The position numbers and the translations under genes were made by a program. The notes beneath the pieces were generated by a model that was given only the letters and a program-made list of their open reading frames with translations, searched no databases and was not told the origin of the DNA. DNA of 61,372 bases from an uncultured Ruminococcus sp. (GTDB lineage Bacteria; Bacillota; Clostridia; Oscillospirales; Ruminococcaceae): contig UQKC01000007.1 of NCBI GenBank assembly GCA_900541495.1, forward strand, positions 1 to 61,372. The letters run 5' to 3'. Shown here piece after piece: positions 1 to 8,499 of the stretch (position 1 is its first letter; each line of letters begins with the position of its first letter).

Positions 1-52
1 GATGTGCAAAGTCGTAGAAAATTTGCCGTGAGGGAGGTTTTTAGAGGTTCCC
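1..52 (+). repeat. Right end of ~196-bp foldback repeat (copy 1, cut by window edge)
   Basis: These 52 bases are identical to the last 52 bases of the complete repeat at 14812-15007. The stretch ends in GGTTTTTAGAGGTTCCC, the inverted partner of the left terminus seen at 14812 and 61301. The left part of this copy lies outside the window. Confidence 0.9.
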
Positions 53-94
53 AAATATCAATTTTTGAAAATAATTTGAGAGGAAGTTGAATAA

Positions 95-1303
95 ATGGGA
101 AGAGCTTTAATTATCGGCTGCGGCGGCGTTGCAAGCGTTGCTATCCACAAGTGCTGTCAGAACTCTGAGGTTTTCACGGATATTATGATCGCATCGAGAA
201 CAAAGGAAAAGTGTGACGCTCTCAAAGCCAAGCTTGACACTATGTACGGCGGAAAGACGAACATCTCGACCGCAAAGGTGAATGCTGACAGCGTTCCCGA
301 GCTTGTTGCTCTTATGAAAGAATACAAGCCCGATGTCTGCCTTAATCTTGCGCTCCCTTATCAGGATCTTACGATAATGGATGCTTGCCTTGAATGCAAG
401 GTACACTACATCGACACTGCAAATTATGAGCCTGAGGACACTGCAAAGTTCGAGTACAAGTGGCAGTGGGCATACCGTGAGAAATTCGAGAAAGCAGGCA
501 TCACTGCGCTCCTCGGAAGCGGTTTTGACCCGGGTGTAACGGGTGTTTTCTGCGCTTATGCAATGAAGCACTATTTTGACGAGATCAATTACATCGATAT
601 CCTCGACTGCAATGCAGGTGACCACGGTTATCCTTTCGCTACCAACTTCAACCCCGAGATAAACATTCGTGAGGTTTCCGCAAACGGTTCTTACATTGAG
701 GACGGCAAGTGGGTCGAAACGAAGCCTATGGAGATCAAGCGCGTTTACAACTTCCCCGAGGTCGGCGAAAAGGATATGTACCTCCTCCACCACGAAGAAC
801 TTGAATCACTTGCACTCAACATCAAGGGCATCAAGCGTATCCGTTTCTTTATGACGTTCGGACAGAGCTATCTCAACCACCTCAAGTGTCTTGAAGATGT
901 CGGAATGACTTCTATCGTGCCTATCAATTACAATGGTATGGAGATAGTTCCGCTTCAGTTCCTCAAAGCAGTTCTCCCCGACCCTGCTTCGCTCGGTCCG
1001 AGAACAAAGGGCAAAACCAACATCGGCTGCATCATGCAGGGCAAAAAGGACGGCAAGCCTGTTAACTACTATGTTTACAACGTATGCGTACACGAAGAGT
1101 GTTATGCGGAAGTCGGCTCTCAGGCAATTTCCTACACGACGGGCGTTCCTGCTATGATCGGCGCAATGATGGTAATGACGGGCAAGTGGCAGAAGCCGGG
1201 CGTTTACAATATCGAGGAATTCGACCCCGATCCGTTTATGGATGCACTCAACAAGTGGGGACTTCCCTGGAAGGAATCTTTTGATCCGGAACTGGTGGAT
1301 TAA
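95..1303 (+). CDS. Saccharopine dehydrogenase family; probable carboxynorspermidine synthase
   Basis: 402 aa. The N-terminus is a Rossmann fold with the dinucleotide motif GCGGVA (about residues 8-13). The rest resembles the saccharopine dehydrogenase/LYS9 group, including a C-terminal TTGVPAMIGAMMV segment. Members of this size and type usually reductively condense aspartate semialdehyde with a diamine, using NADPH, to make carboxy(nor)spermidine for polyamine synthesis. The partner decarboxylase nspC is not in this window. The ATG is preceded by GAGAGGAAG at suitable spacing. The gene is monocistronic: a foldback repeat lies upstream and a hairpin terminator downstream. The family call is firm; the exact substrate is inferred from family knowledge. 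Confidence 0.85.
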   Translation: MGRALIIGCGGVASVAIHKCCQNSEVFTDIMIASRTKEKCDALKAKLDTMYGGKTNISTAKVNADSVPELVALMKEYKPDVCLNLALPYQDLTIMDACLECKVHYIDTANYEPEDTAKFEYKWQWAYREKFEKAGITALLGSGFDPGVTGVFCAYAMKHYFDEINYIDILDCNAGDHGYPFATNFNPEINIREVSANGSYIEDGKWVETKPMEIKRVYNFPEVGEKDMYLLHHEELESLALNIKGIKRIRFFMTFGQSYLNHLKCLEDVGMTSIVPINYNGMEIVPLQFLKAVLPDPASLGPRTKGKTNIGCIMQGKKDGKPVNYYVYNVCVHEECYAEVGSQAISYTTGVPAMIGAMMVMTGKWQKPGVYNIEEFDPDPFMDALNKWGLPWKESFDPELVD

Positions 1304-1343
1304 TTCGGAATTATTTGTGCTCCGTTAGTTTGTAATGAAAATC

Positions 1344-1369
1344 GTAGGGGCGGATTCTATATCCGCCCG
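1344..1369 (-). repeat. GGGCGGATAT-type palindromic repeat, copy 1
   Basis: On the minus strand it reads CGGGCGGATAT, one variable base, then GAATCCGCCCCTAC. Similarity extends beyond the palindrome: a CAAGG(T/C)TTGCA flank matches the copy at 12763. Two further copies lie at 1629-1654 and 12763-12788, giving a dispersed short palindromic repeat family. Confidence 0.75.
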
Positions 1370-1447
1370 TTGCAAACCTTGATTTTTAGGTGATTTTTCA
1401 TTAGGACAATTTTCCGTTTCACGCCGCGAGATGTTATAATATAAACA

Positions 1448-1493
1448 AAAAAACCTGTTTTCATGGGATTTATCCTTTGAAAACAGGTTTTTT
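1448..1493 (+). terminator. Rho-independent terminator after the dehydrogenase gene
   Basis: The arms AAACCTGTTTTC and GAAAACAGGTTTTTT enclose a ~16-nt loop and end in a T-tract. The A-tract on the left arm would let it work on both strands. Confidence 0.8.
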
Positions 1494-1513
1494 GTTATTA
1501 TTCCCGGCATTTT

Positions 1514-1615
1514 ATACTAAACACCAATTAAAAACTATACAAAAAATCAAGCAAAAACTCTGATATATGGGTTTTGTGCCGATTTTTTGTCTATAGTTTT
1601 ATTGGTGTTTAGTAT
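1514..1615 (+). repeat. 102-bp conserved hairpin element, copy A
   Basis: The element runs from ATACTAA to TTAGTAT and folds into one long imperfect hairpin. Its inner ~55 bases are almost identical to the reverse complement of 48261-48362, which is also exactly 102 bp. The outer arms differ in sequence between copies but stay self-complementary. It lies between two GGGCGGATAT palindromes. It could be a MITE or a structured RNA; no transposase is nearby. Confidence 0.8.
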
Positions 1616-1628
1616 TACACACCGATGT

Positions 1629-1654
1629 CGGGCGGATATGGAATCCGCCCCTAC
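1629..1654 (+). repeat. GGGCGGATAT-type palindromic repeat, copy 2
   Basis: The sequence is CGGGCGGATATGG followed by AATCCGCCCCTAC. It is in opposite orientation to copy 1, and the two copies bracket the 102-bp hairpin. Confidence 0.75.
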
Positions 1655-1705
1655 AAATTGGTATTCGCGACAAATTCGCGTAACATAAATAATTCCGAAT
1701 TTATC

Positions 1706-2077
1706 TTAAAGTTCCGCAATTACCTCAACTTCGACTTTAACGCCCTTTGGGAGCTTTGCAACCTCTACGCAGGAACGTGCAGGCTTGTTGGTGAAATATT
1801 CGCCGTAAACTGCGTTGAATGCTGCGAAGTCGTTGATATCATCGAGGAAGCATACTGTCTTTACAGCCTTTTCAAGCGATGTGCCTGCTTCTGTGAGAAC
1901 GGCTTTGAGATTCTCGCATACCTGCTTTGTCTGTGCTTCGATGCCCTCAGCGTCAACATTGCCGGTTGCGGGGTTGATAGCGATCTGACCCGATGTGAAA
2001 ACGAGGTTTCCTACCTTTACTGCCTGAGAGTAAGGACCGATAGCGTCGGGAGCATTTTTAGTATAAACTTTTTCCAT
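1706..2077 (-). CDS. ridA: RidA family enamine/imine deaminase
   Basis: 123 aa, the normal RidA length. RidA hydrolyses the reactive 2-aminoacrylate and 2-aminocrotonate intermediates released by PLP dehydratases such as IlvA, protecting other PLP enzymes. Visible signatures are GPYSQAV near the N-terminus, QIAINPATG, and the KPARSCVEVAKLPKG block containing the conserved substrate-binding arginine. I chose the internal ATG because GGAGG sits just before it, overlapping the ilvA stop. An upstream in-frame ATG would overlap ilvA and has no RBS of its own. It is the second gene of the T-box-controlled ilvA-ridA operon, so producer and detoxifier are co-expressed. Confidence 0.95.
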   Translation of the reverse strand: MEKVYTKNAPDAIGPYSQAVKVGNLVFTSGQIAINPATGNVDAEGIEAQTKQVCENLKAVLTEAGTSLEKAVKTVCFLDDINDFAAFNAVYGEYFTNKPARSCVEVAKLPKGVKVEVEVIAEL

Positions 2078-2091
2078 TGTGATTACCTCCA

Positions 2092-3294
2092 TTAATTATT
2101 TGTAAGTTTAAATCCTGCGTCTACGAGCGCATTCTTTATCTCGTTGATGTGATCGAAGTTTCTTGTTTCAAGAAGAATTCTCAGATAACAGCCGTTGATG
2201 TCCGAACCCTCGCTTGCACGTTCGTGGTGGATAGAAATAACATTGCCGCCCTTTTCTGCGATGATGTCGGAAACGCCCTTGAGCTGACCCGGCTTGTCGA
2301 TAAGCTCGATGCAGAACTGTGCGGTTCTGCCCGATGTGAGAAGACCTCTCTTGATTACCTTTGAGAGGATAGTTACATCGATGTTGCCGCCCGAAACGAG
2401 GCAGACAACGTTCTTACCCTTGATATCGGGTATCTTGTCGAACATTACTGCTGCGACAGGAACTGCACCTGCGCCCTCGGAGATGAGCTTCTGCTGCTCG
2501 ATGAGTGCGAGGATAGCTGCTGCGATCTCGTCATCATTTACGGTAACGACCTTGTCAACATACTTGCTGACATAGCTGAATGTGTTTTCGCCGGGCTCTT
2601 TTACCTTGATGCCGTCTGCGATAGTGGAAACGCTGTCAAGGCACTCTATCTTGCCGTGCTCGAGCGACTGGAACATACTCGGTGCGCCCGTTGCCTGAAC
2701 GCCGTATACCTTGATCTCGGGACGGAGACTCTTCAATGTGAATGCAACGCCCGAGATAAGTCCGCCGCCGCCGATAGGAACGACAACTGCATCGATATCG
2801 TTGAGCTGTTCGAGGAGTTCGAGTGCGATAGTACCCTGACCTGCGATAACATAATCGTCATCGAACGGGTGAATGAATGTATAACCCTTTTCGTCACGGA
2901 GGCTGATAGCCTTTGCATAAGCGTCGTCATAAACGCCCTCTACAAGGCAGACCTCTGCGCCGTAGGAACGTGTAGCTTCGATCTTTGAGATAGGTGCGGA
3001 GTCGGGCAGGCAGATTATCGACTTGATGCCGTTCTTTGCTGCTGCGAGAGCAACGCCCTGAGCGTGGTTGCCTGCGCTGCAGGCGATAACGCCCTTTGCC
3101 TTTTCCTCGTCGGAAAGCTGTGAAATTTTGTAGTAAGCACCTCTTACCTTGAATGAACCCGTAACCTGCAAATTCTCGGTCTTGAGGTAAACATTGCAGC
3201 CGGGTTTGATCTTAGGCGCATAAATAAGGTCAGTCTTGCGGACTACTTCTCTGAGTTTGTGTGAAGCTTTGTAAACACTGTCAAGCGTAAGCAT
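2092..3294 (-). CDS. ilvA: Threonine ammonia-lyase (threonine deaminase)
   Basis: 400 aa. This PLP enzyme converts L-threonine to 2-oxobutyrate and ammonia, the first committed step to isoleucine. The PLP lysine lies in GSFKVRGAYYK (about residues 47-57), the phosphate-binding loop is GGGGLISG (about 174-181), and a C-terminal ACT-like domain begins around FCIELIDKPGQLKG. The ATG is preceded by AAGGAGAG. Expression is controlled by the T-box leader immediately upstream, whose putative specifier reads an isoleucine codon; this supports a biosynthetic rather than catabolic role. ridA follows after 14 nt. Confidence 0.95.
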   Translation of the reverse strand: MLTLDSVYKASHKLREVVRKTDLIYAPKIKPGCNVYLKTENLQVTGSFKVRGAYYKISQLSDEEKAKGVIACSAGNHAQGVALAAAKNGIKSIICLPDSAPISKIEATRSYGAEVCLVEGVYDDAYAKAISLRDEKGYTFIHPFDDDYVIAGQGTIALELLEQLNDIDAVVVPIGGGGLISGVAFTLKSLRPEIKVYGVQATGAPSMFQSLEHGKIECLDSVSTIADGIKVKEPGENTFSYVSKYVDKVVTVNDDEIAAAILALIEQQKLISEGAGAVPVAAVMFDKIPDIKGKNVVCLVSGGNIDVTILSKVIKRGLLTSGRTAQFCIELIDKPGQLKGVSDIIAEKGGNVISIHHERASEGSDINGCYLRILLETRNFDHINEIKNALVDAGFKLTNN

Positions 3295-3332
3295 AGATGA
3301 TCTCTCCTTAATTATGAAAATAAGTTTTGATA

Positions 3333-3591
3333 ATAAAAAAAGCTCTCACCCCGTCAAGAGGTGAAAGCATAAGCTGACACGGTACCACTCTTGTTGCCGC
3401 GAAAAAACAACGCAGCCACTCGCATCTCTGTAACGGGAGAACCCGTCAGAACCTTGGCGAAAAGCTTCAGCCCTGCCGCTCGGAGGTGATATGGATACGG
3501 TCTTTTTCAAGCGGCTTTCACCAAAATGCCGCCTCTCTGAATGAAACCGAGCCGTTCCCGTCCCCGTCAACGCATTTTCCATTTATCTAAC
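3333..3591 (-). promoter_or_regulatory. T-box riboswitch leader, probably tRNA-Ile sensing
   Basis: Reading the minus strand, the leader contains AAGAGTGGTACCGTG, a clear match to the T-box consensus. It then has a terminator hairpin (GCTTTCACC ... GGTGAGAGC) followed by a run of T at 3340-3333. A stem closed by GCTCGG/CCGAGC holds the sequence ATATCACCT on its 3' side, so ATC (isoleucine) is the likely specifier, as expected for ilvA. The boundaries are the promoter-predicted start and the terminator T-tract. Confidence 0.9.
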
Positions 3592-3597
3592 AATTTT

Positions 3598-3626
3598 ATT
3601 ATAAACCCGCTTTATTTATTTGTCAA
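3598..3626 (-). promoter_or_regulatory. Sigma-A promoter of the T-box/ilvA/ridA operon
   Basis: On the minus strand, TTGACA (3626-3621) and TATAAT (3603-3598) are separated by exactly 17 nt. This is a full consensus promoter just upstream of the T-box leader. Confidence 0.85.
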
Positions 3627-3834
3627 GAATAATTTATTAATTTTAATTGACCTTTTGAGAAAAAAGTTTGACTGCAAAACTTTTTCTTTTATACTATTTA
3701 AATATATTTTCCGCAAATGAAAACGATTTTATTATACTAAATTACATATTTAACGTTTTTAAAGCCATAAAGGCGCTAAATTTGTTGAAACATCACATAT
3801 TTTTGAACTTGACGTAAAATATTTTATTTACCTG

Positions 3835-3863
3835 TTGAAAAAATATAGCTTCTGTGCTATAAT
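3835..3863 (+). promoter_or_regulatory. Sigma-A promoter of the P-loop protein gene
   Basis: TTGAAA (3835-3840), a 17-nt spacer, then TATAAT (3858-3863), about 60 nt upstream of the gene start. Confidence 0.75.
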
Positions 3864-3921
3864 TAAGAATAATGTGACCGAGAAAAGACGGTCTATATGG
3901 ATATGGAAAGGATGAAAAAGT

Positions 3922-4503
3922 TTGAAAGAACTTATTCTTGTAACATCACCACCGGCTTGCGGAAAGACCTATATCTCTAAAGAACTTGCAAAGAACCTCA
4001 AAAATGTGGTTTACCTCGATAAGGATACTCTGATCGTACTTTCAAAGCAGATCTTCGTTGTTGCAAATCAGGAATACAACAGAAGCTCCGACTTCTTTGA
4101 GAAGTATATCCGTGATTATGAGTATTATGCAGTTCTCGACCTCGCATTCGAGGCTCTCGACTATGCTAACATCGTTCTTATCAATGCTCCGTTCACAAGA
4201 GAGATCCGCGACCAGAAATATATCGATGACCTCAAGGCTCGCCTTGCGGAAAAGGGCGCAGTGCTTAAAGTTATCTGGGTCGAAACAGACCCCGAGGTCT
4301 GCCACCAGCGTATGATCGACAGAGGAAGCGACCGTGATACATGGAAGCTTGAACACTGGGACGAATATATCGCAGGCGTAAACTTCGAGATCCCCGAAAC
4401 TATCGGCGCAGCAAACGACGGCACTCTCCTCATCTTCAAGAATTCCTCCAAGGAAGAATTCGACCAATCGATGAAAGAGATCACCGCTGAACTTCTCAAG
4501 TAA
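3922..4503 (+). CDS. AAA_33/zeta-toxin-like P-loop kinase family protein
   Basis: 193 aa. The N-terminus has a P-loop, SPPACGKT (residues 8-15), where serine replaces the usual first glycine. It is followed by a YLDKDT segment typical of small nucleotide or metabolite kinases of the AAA_33 group. DTWKLEHWDEY near residue 140 resembles the lid and arginine region. The start is TTG, supported by GGAAAGGATG and the promoter at 3835. The next ATG lies well inside and would delete the P-loop. It is monocistronic. The substrate cannot be told from sequence, and I see no toxin-antitoxin partner. Confidence 0.7.
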   Translation: MKELILVTSPPACGKTYISKELAKNLKNVVYLDKDTLIVLSKQIFVVANQEYNRSSDFFEKYIRDYEYYAVLDLAFEALDYANIVLINAPFTREIRDQKYIDDLKARLAEKGAVLKVIWVETDPEVCHQRMIDRGSDRDTWKLEHWDEYIAGVNFEIPETIGAANDGTLLIFKNSSKEEFDQSMKEITAELLK

Positions 4504-4541
4504 AAAAAAACGCATCTGAAATTTCAGGTGCGGTTTTTTTT
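4504..4541 (+). terminator. Rho-independent terminator of the P-loop gene
   Basis: CGCATCTGAA and TTCAGGTGCG arms directly after the stop codon, followed by eight T. Confidence 0.85.
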
Positions 4542-4550
4542 ATGCAAAAC

Positions 4551-4590
4551 AACGAGCCGAGCAGAATTTATGCAGTCTGCTTGGCTCGTT
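4551..4590 (-). terminator. Hairpin terminator of the GH3 gene
   Basis: AACGAGCC(g)AGCAG pairs with CTGCTTGGCTCGTT just downstream of the minus-strand GH3 stop. The tail on the minus strand is TGTTTTGC, so termination may be only moderate. Confidence 0.6.
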
Positions 4591-4594
4591 TAAT

Positions 4595-6676
4595 TTATAA
4601 ATCTATCTCCGTGGATACGCACTTCTTTCCCGTAAGCTTGCAGCTGAGTTCATCGGGCTGAGATGTTCCTGCGTAAAGCGTGAAATGTGAGCCGAAGACT
4701 TTTCTTTCGCCGCTTTCGCTCACCGTAGTAAAAGCTTTTTCGGGAACGGCTATCTCAAATGTTCTGCTCTCCCCTTTTCCGAGGTGAACACGCTTAAAGC
4801 CGCAGAGCGAGTGGTTCGGTACTGCGTTTTCGTCATAAGCCTTGATGTAAAGCTGGATAACATCGTCACACTCCGAACCGTTGTTTTCGACGGTGACAAA
4901 CGCTGTTCCGTCTTTGTATTCAAGCTTCGTGCAGACGATATTTCCGTAGGAAAGTCCGTAGCCGAACGGGTAAAGGACGTTGTTTTCGGCGTAGCGGTAA
5001 GTCCTGTTTTTCATCGAGTAGTCGCAGAAATCGGGGAGCTTTTCTGCGCTTTCGTAGAATGTAACGGGAAGCTTTCCCGAGGGTGAAATTTCTCCGAAGA
5101 TAAGCTTTCGCAGAGCCGTGCCGCCCTCCGAGCCGCTGTACCACGCCTGAATTATTGCATCGGGGTCAAAGCCGAGGTTTATCGCGCTGCCCGAAGCGCA
5201 AACCGCAATAACGGGTTTGCCCGTTGCCATAATTTTTTCTGCCAAGATGCGCTGGCTTTCGGGGAGAAAAAGGTCTTTTTTATCGCCCGAGGAAAATTCG
5301 TTGCCTGCGTCGCCCTCCTCGCCCTCGATAAAGGGGTCAAGTCCAAGGCAAAGCACAACAACGTCTGCGCACTCTGCCGCTGCGACCGCTTCGGCAAGCC
5401 TATCATTCGCCTGCGCAAGATTGGAAGTTCTGTCTTTGTAGAGGTGACAGCCCTCGGCATAGAGAACTCTGCCGCCGAAGTCCATACCGTCAAGTAAAGT
5501 CACATATTTATCGGCTGTGCCGTTGTAATTGCCCTCGAGTGCGGCTTTGTTGACGGCGTTAGGGCCTATGACTGCGATATTTTTCACCTTGTTTTTATCG
5601 AGCGGAAGAAGACCGTTGTTTTTGAGGAGAACCATTGATTTTTCGGCACATTCGAGAACGTATTCCTTATGCTCCGCACAGCTCACGGTTTCAAACGGGA
5701 TATCGTCATACTCGGTCTTTTCGTCGAACATTCCGAGTCTTACTCTTGTTCGCATAAGATGCACACACGCTTTGCGGATATCATCTTTCGTGATAAGTCC
5801 CTCGTCAAGAGCCGCCAAGAGGTTTGCATAGGTGCAGCCGCAGTTGAGGTCGCAGCCGTTTTTTATTGCGAGAGCCGCCGATTCAACGGCGTTCCGTGTA
5901 ACTTTGTGATGTTCGTGGAAATCTCTTATCGCCCAGCAGTCGGAAACAAAATAGCCGTCAAAGCCCCATTCGGCAAGCTTTTTCTGCAACGTGGAACTTG
6001 CGCAGGAGGGTTCGCCGTTCACACGGTTGTATGCGCCCATAACGCCCTCAGCCTTTGCGTCCTTTACGAGCGCTTCAAACGCAGTAAGATAGGTTTCTTC
6101 GAGGTCTTTCGGCGAAGCTTTCGCATCAAATTCGTGGCGGAGATTTTCAGGACCGCTGTGAACAGCGAAATGCTTTGCACAGGCTGCTGCTTTAAGGCGT
6201 TTTCCGCTGCCCTGCAAACCGCTGACGTATGATTTTCCAAGTTCTGCGGTGAGGAACGGGTCTTCGCCGTAGGTTTCCTGTCCTCTGCCCCACCTCGGGT
6301 CACGGAAGATATTGATATTCGGCGACCAGAGCGTCAGGCCCTTGTAAATATCGGTGTCGCCGTGCTTTTGATAGGCGTTGTACTTTGCTCTTGCCTCGGT
6401 CGCTGTTATCTCGGCGACTTTTTTGACGAGCGGACGGTCGAACATTGCGGCGAGTGCTATCGCCTGAGGAAAGACGGACGCTGTTCCGGAACGCGCAAGG
6501 CCGTGCAGACCCTCGTTCCACCAGTTATAGGACGGTATGCCGAGCTTTTTCACGGACGGTGCATCGTAGCGGAGCTGCGAGGCCTGCTCATCGGTCGTCA
6601 TTTCGTCGGTTATTGCCGCTGCGATCTCCTCATCGGAACAGCCGCTCATTTTCTTTGCTATTTCTTTTGCGGTCAT
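4595..6676 (-). CDS. Glycoside hydrolase family 3, beta-xylosidase/beta-glucosidase type
   Basis: 693 aa with the canonical GH3 order. The TIM-barrel domain opens with PSYNWWNEGLHG (about residues 48-59), typical of the xylosidase-like GH3 branch. The catalytic nucleophile is the aspartate of GYFVSDCWA, and KHFAVHSGPE is the conserved KH block. An alpha/beta sandwich domain follows (VVLCLGLDPFIEGEEGD), then a C-terminal FN3-like domain. No signal peptide is visible, so it probably cleaves imported oligosaccharides in the cytoplasm. The start follows AAAGGAG. The substrate (xylo- versus gluco-oligosaccharide) is not certain. Confidence 0.9.
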   Translation of the reverse strand: MTAKEIAKKMSGCSDEEIAAAITDEMTTDEQASQLRYDAPSVKKLGIPSYNWWNEGLHGLARSGTASVFPQAIALAAMFDRPLVKKVAEITATEARAKYNAYQKHGDTDIYKGLTLWSPNINIFRDPRWGRGQETYGEDPFLTAELGKSYVSGLQGSGKRLKAAACAKHFAVHSGPENLRHEFDAKASPKDLEETYLTAFEALVKDAKAEGVMGAYNRVNGEPSCASSTLQKKLAEWGFDGYFVSDCWAIRDFHEHHKVTRNAVESAALAIKNGCDLNCGCTYANLLAALDEGLITKDDIRKACVHLMRTRVRLGMFDEKTEYDDIPFETVSCAEHKEYVLECAEKSMVLLKNNGLLPLDKNKVKNIAVIGPNAVNKAALEGNYNGTADKYVTLLDGMDFGGRVLYAEGCHLYKDRTSNLAQANDRLAEAVAAAECADVVVLCLGLDPFIEGEEGDAGNEFSSGDKKDLFLPESQRILAEKIMATGKPVIAVCASGSAINLGFDPDAIIQAWYSGSEGGTALRKLIFGEISPSGKLPVTFYESAEKLPDFCDYSMKNRTYRYAENNVLYPFGYGLSYGNIVCTKLEYKDGTAFVTVENNGSECDDVIQLYIKAYDENAVPNHSLCGFKRVHLGKGESRTFEIAVPEKAFTTVSESGERKVFGSHFTLYAGTSQPDELSCKLTGKKCVSTEIDL

Positions 6677-6869
6677 AAAAATTCTCCTTTGGTATTGAAT
6701 GATGTTTTTCGGTATTTAAATTATTGATATATCATTGAAGCGGAGGTGATCCATTCCGTCCTTTTAGATGGTGTTGGTGACTGCGGACGGGAAATGGTGA
6801 CTTTAAATACATTGTATAAAATGTTCTTCTGCGCCTGTTAAAGGACTGTGTGATGTTTTCCAAAATAAA

Positions 6870-6898
6870 TTGACTTTTTTTGTGCCGAATGATATAAT
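6870..6898 (+). promoter_or_regulatory. Sigma-A promoter of the DUF5662 gene
   Basis: TTGACT (6870-6875), 17-nt spacer, TATAAT (6893-6898), 35 nt upstream of the start codon. Confidence 0.8.
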
Positions 6899-6932
6899 AA
6901 AAGTATAAATTACAAGGCGGTGCTGAACTCTT

Positions 6933-7511
6933 ATGAAAAACCCGAACAGATTGAAGCTTTCCAATATCATCAAGCATATAAAAACCGTTACAAGACACCG
7001 TGCGCTCGTTTGCAAACACTGTTTCAAGGCAGGGATTTATCTTCAGGGACTTACGCACGACCTTTCAAAATTTTCGCCCGAGGAATTCTGGATAAGCTGC
7101 CGAATGTACCAAGGCACACGCAGTCCGAACGAAGCCGAGCGCGAGCTGAAAGGCTACAGCAGTGCGTGGATCCACCACAAGGGCGTGAACAAGCACCATT
7201 TTGAGCATTGGACGGACTACAACCCCGTTACAAAAAAGGTCGAACCCGTAAAAATGCCTATCGAATATGTTATCGAGATGTTCTGCGACCGTGTGGCTGC
7301 GAGCAAGGTATATATGGGCAAAAACTACAATGACAGCTGCCCTCTTGAATATTTTGAACGTGCAAAGGGCAGAAGAATTATCCACCCGGAAACCTCCGAC
7401 CTGCTCGAAAAGCTTCTTATAATGCTTGCCGAGAACGGCGAGGACTACACTTTCGCATACATTCGCCGTCACACGAAGAATTTAAAGCGTTTATACAGAA
7501 AAAAGAAGTAA
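6933..7511 (+). CDS. DUF5662 family protein
   Basis: 192 aa, basic and soluble, with no membrane segment. The opening half resembles the uncharacterised DUF5662 family: HIKTVTRHRALVCKHC, then LTHDLSKFSPEEF, then WIHHKGVNKHHFEHW. It is rich in conserved His, Asp and Glu, which suggests a metal-dependent HD-like enzyme, but this is inference. A promoter at 6870 and an upstream AAGGCGG support the start. It ends at a bidirectional terminator shared with the convergent glycosyltransferase gene. Confidence 0.75.
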   Translation: MKNPNRLKLSNIIKHIKTVTRHRALVCKHCFKAGIYLQGLTHDLSKFSPEEFWISCRMYQGTRSPNEAERELKGYSSAWIHHKGVNKHHFEHWTDYNPVTKKVEPVKMPIEYVIEMFCDRVAASKVYMGKNYNDSCPLEYFERAKGRRIIHPETSDLLEKLLIMLAENGEDYTFAYIRRHTKNLKRLYRKKK

Positions 7512-7516
7512 TACTC

Positions 7517-7556
7517 AAAGTCAAGTTCGCTGCAAACGGACTTGACTTTTTTATTT
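7517..7556. terminator. Bidirectional terminator between convergent genes
   Basis: AAAGTCAAGT and ACTTGACTTTTTT arms enclose a ~13-nt loop between the DUF5662 stop and the opposing glycosyltransferase stop. Confidence 0.8.
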
Positions 7557-8261
7557 TTCGGCAAGGACTTCGTTATATTCGCTCTCGGTGATGCTGCCTG
7601 CGGAAAGCATGGCTTTTAGGACTTCCTCACCGCGCTTTTCGACCTCATCGGGGGCAAAGCGCACCGAATATTTCGACGGAGCGTTCGGTATTCCTGCAAG
7701 CTCCGCACACTCAAAGCGTGTAAGCTCGGACGGCTCTTTTCCGAAAAGCCCCTCGGCGGCTGCACCTATGCCGTGATAGCCGTCGCCGAAGTAGATGCTG
7801 TTGACGTAAAGTTCGAGAATTTCGCTCTTGGAGAACTCACGCTCCAAAGCGAACGCTGCGAAGATCTCAGCTGCCTTTCGGTCAACTGTCTTTTCCTGCG
7901 TGAAAAGCTCGTTCTTCGCAAGCTGCTGGGTTATCGTACTGCCGCCTTGGACGGGTGCGCCTGCTTTCACATCGGCAATGAACGCACGGAGCATCGAAGT
8001 GACCTTTATTCCGTTGTGCTTATAGAAATCTCTGTCCTCTATCGCGACCACGGCTTTAAGGTAGAATTCGGGAAGTTCCTCTGTCGGGGTGAAGAGTGGT
8101 TCGCTGCGTATCTCGCCTGCGACCGCGGAAAGCGATTTATAGTCGGTTTGCGTTTTATACAGCATAAATCCGCGCACGCCGACAATGCCAAGCAATATGA
8201 GCATTATCACTGCGGCGAGTATTATCAGATTCATCAGGATATTGAGCAATCGTTTAAACAT
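7551..8261 (-). CDS. Monofunctional peptidoglycan glycosyltransferase (GT51)
   Basis: 236 aa. It has one N-terminal membrane anchor (about residues 5-28) and a GT51 transglycosylase domain. The catalytic block is EDRDFYKHNGI, followed by GGSTITQQLAKN and ELYVNSIYFGDGYHGIGAAA. It polymerises lipid II into glycan strands at the outer face of the membrane. No transpeptidase domain follows, unlike class A PBPs. The start chosen is the ATG preceded by AAAGGACAAGCT. An upstream in-frame ATG lacks its own RBS. Confidence 0.92.
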   Translation of the reverse strand: MFKRLLNILMNLIILAAVIMLILLGIVGVRGFMLYKTQTDYKSLSAVAGEIRSEPLFTPTEELPEFYLKAVVAIEDRDFYKHNGIKVTSMLRAFIADVKAGAPVQGGSTITQQLAKNELFTQEKTVDRKAAEIFAAFALEREFSKSEILELYVNSIYFGDGYHGIGAAAEGLFGKEPSELTRFECAELAGIPNAPSKYSVRFAPDEVEKRGEEVLKAMLSAGSITESEYNEVLAEK

Positions 8262-8403
8262 AGCTTGTCCTTTCATTGCGTCACGACTATTCGCTTTAGA
8301 GGTTTCCTTTAGTTAAATTTAACACAAAAACCTGCAAATTACAATAGGTTTTGCGGTTAAAATTCAGTTACAATTTTATGTGCGGAAATTCACAAAAAAC
8401 CAA

Positions 8404-8432
8404 TTGACATTTTGGCTCTTATTTGATAGAAT
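8404..8432 (+). promoter_or_regulatory. Sigma-A promoter of the permuted GH3 gene
   Basis: TTGACA (8404-8409), 17-nt spacer, TAGAAT (8427-8432). It lies downstream of an in-frame ATG at 8380, so that codon cannot be the start from this promoter. Confidence 0.8.
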
Positions 8433-8499
8433 ATGCTCAATGTCAGAGTTTTTTCAAGGCGTGAAAACGCTTTATTTTAAACAACGGAGGTTACAACCT

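Noticed and set aside
5669..6232. A long open frame on the plus strand inside the GH3 gene
   Set aside because: It is a shadow of the minus-strand GH3 coding sequence: cysteine-rich and low-complexity, no RBS, no domain. The same applies to the many other antisense frames in GC-richer genes.
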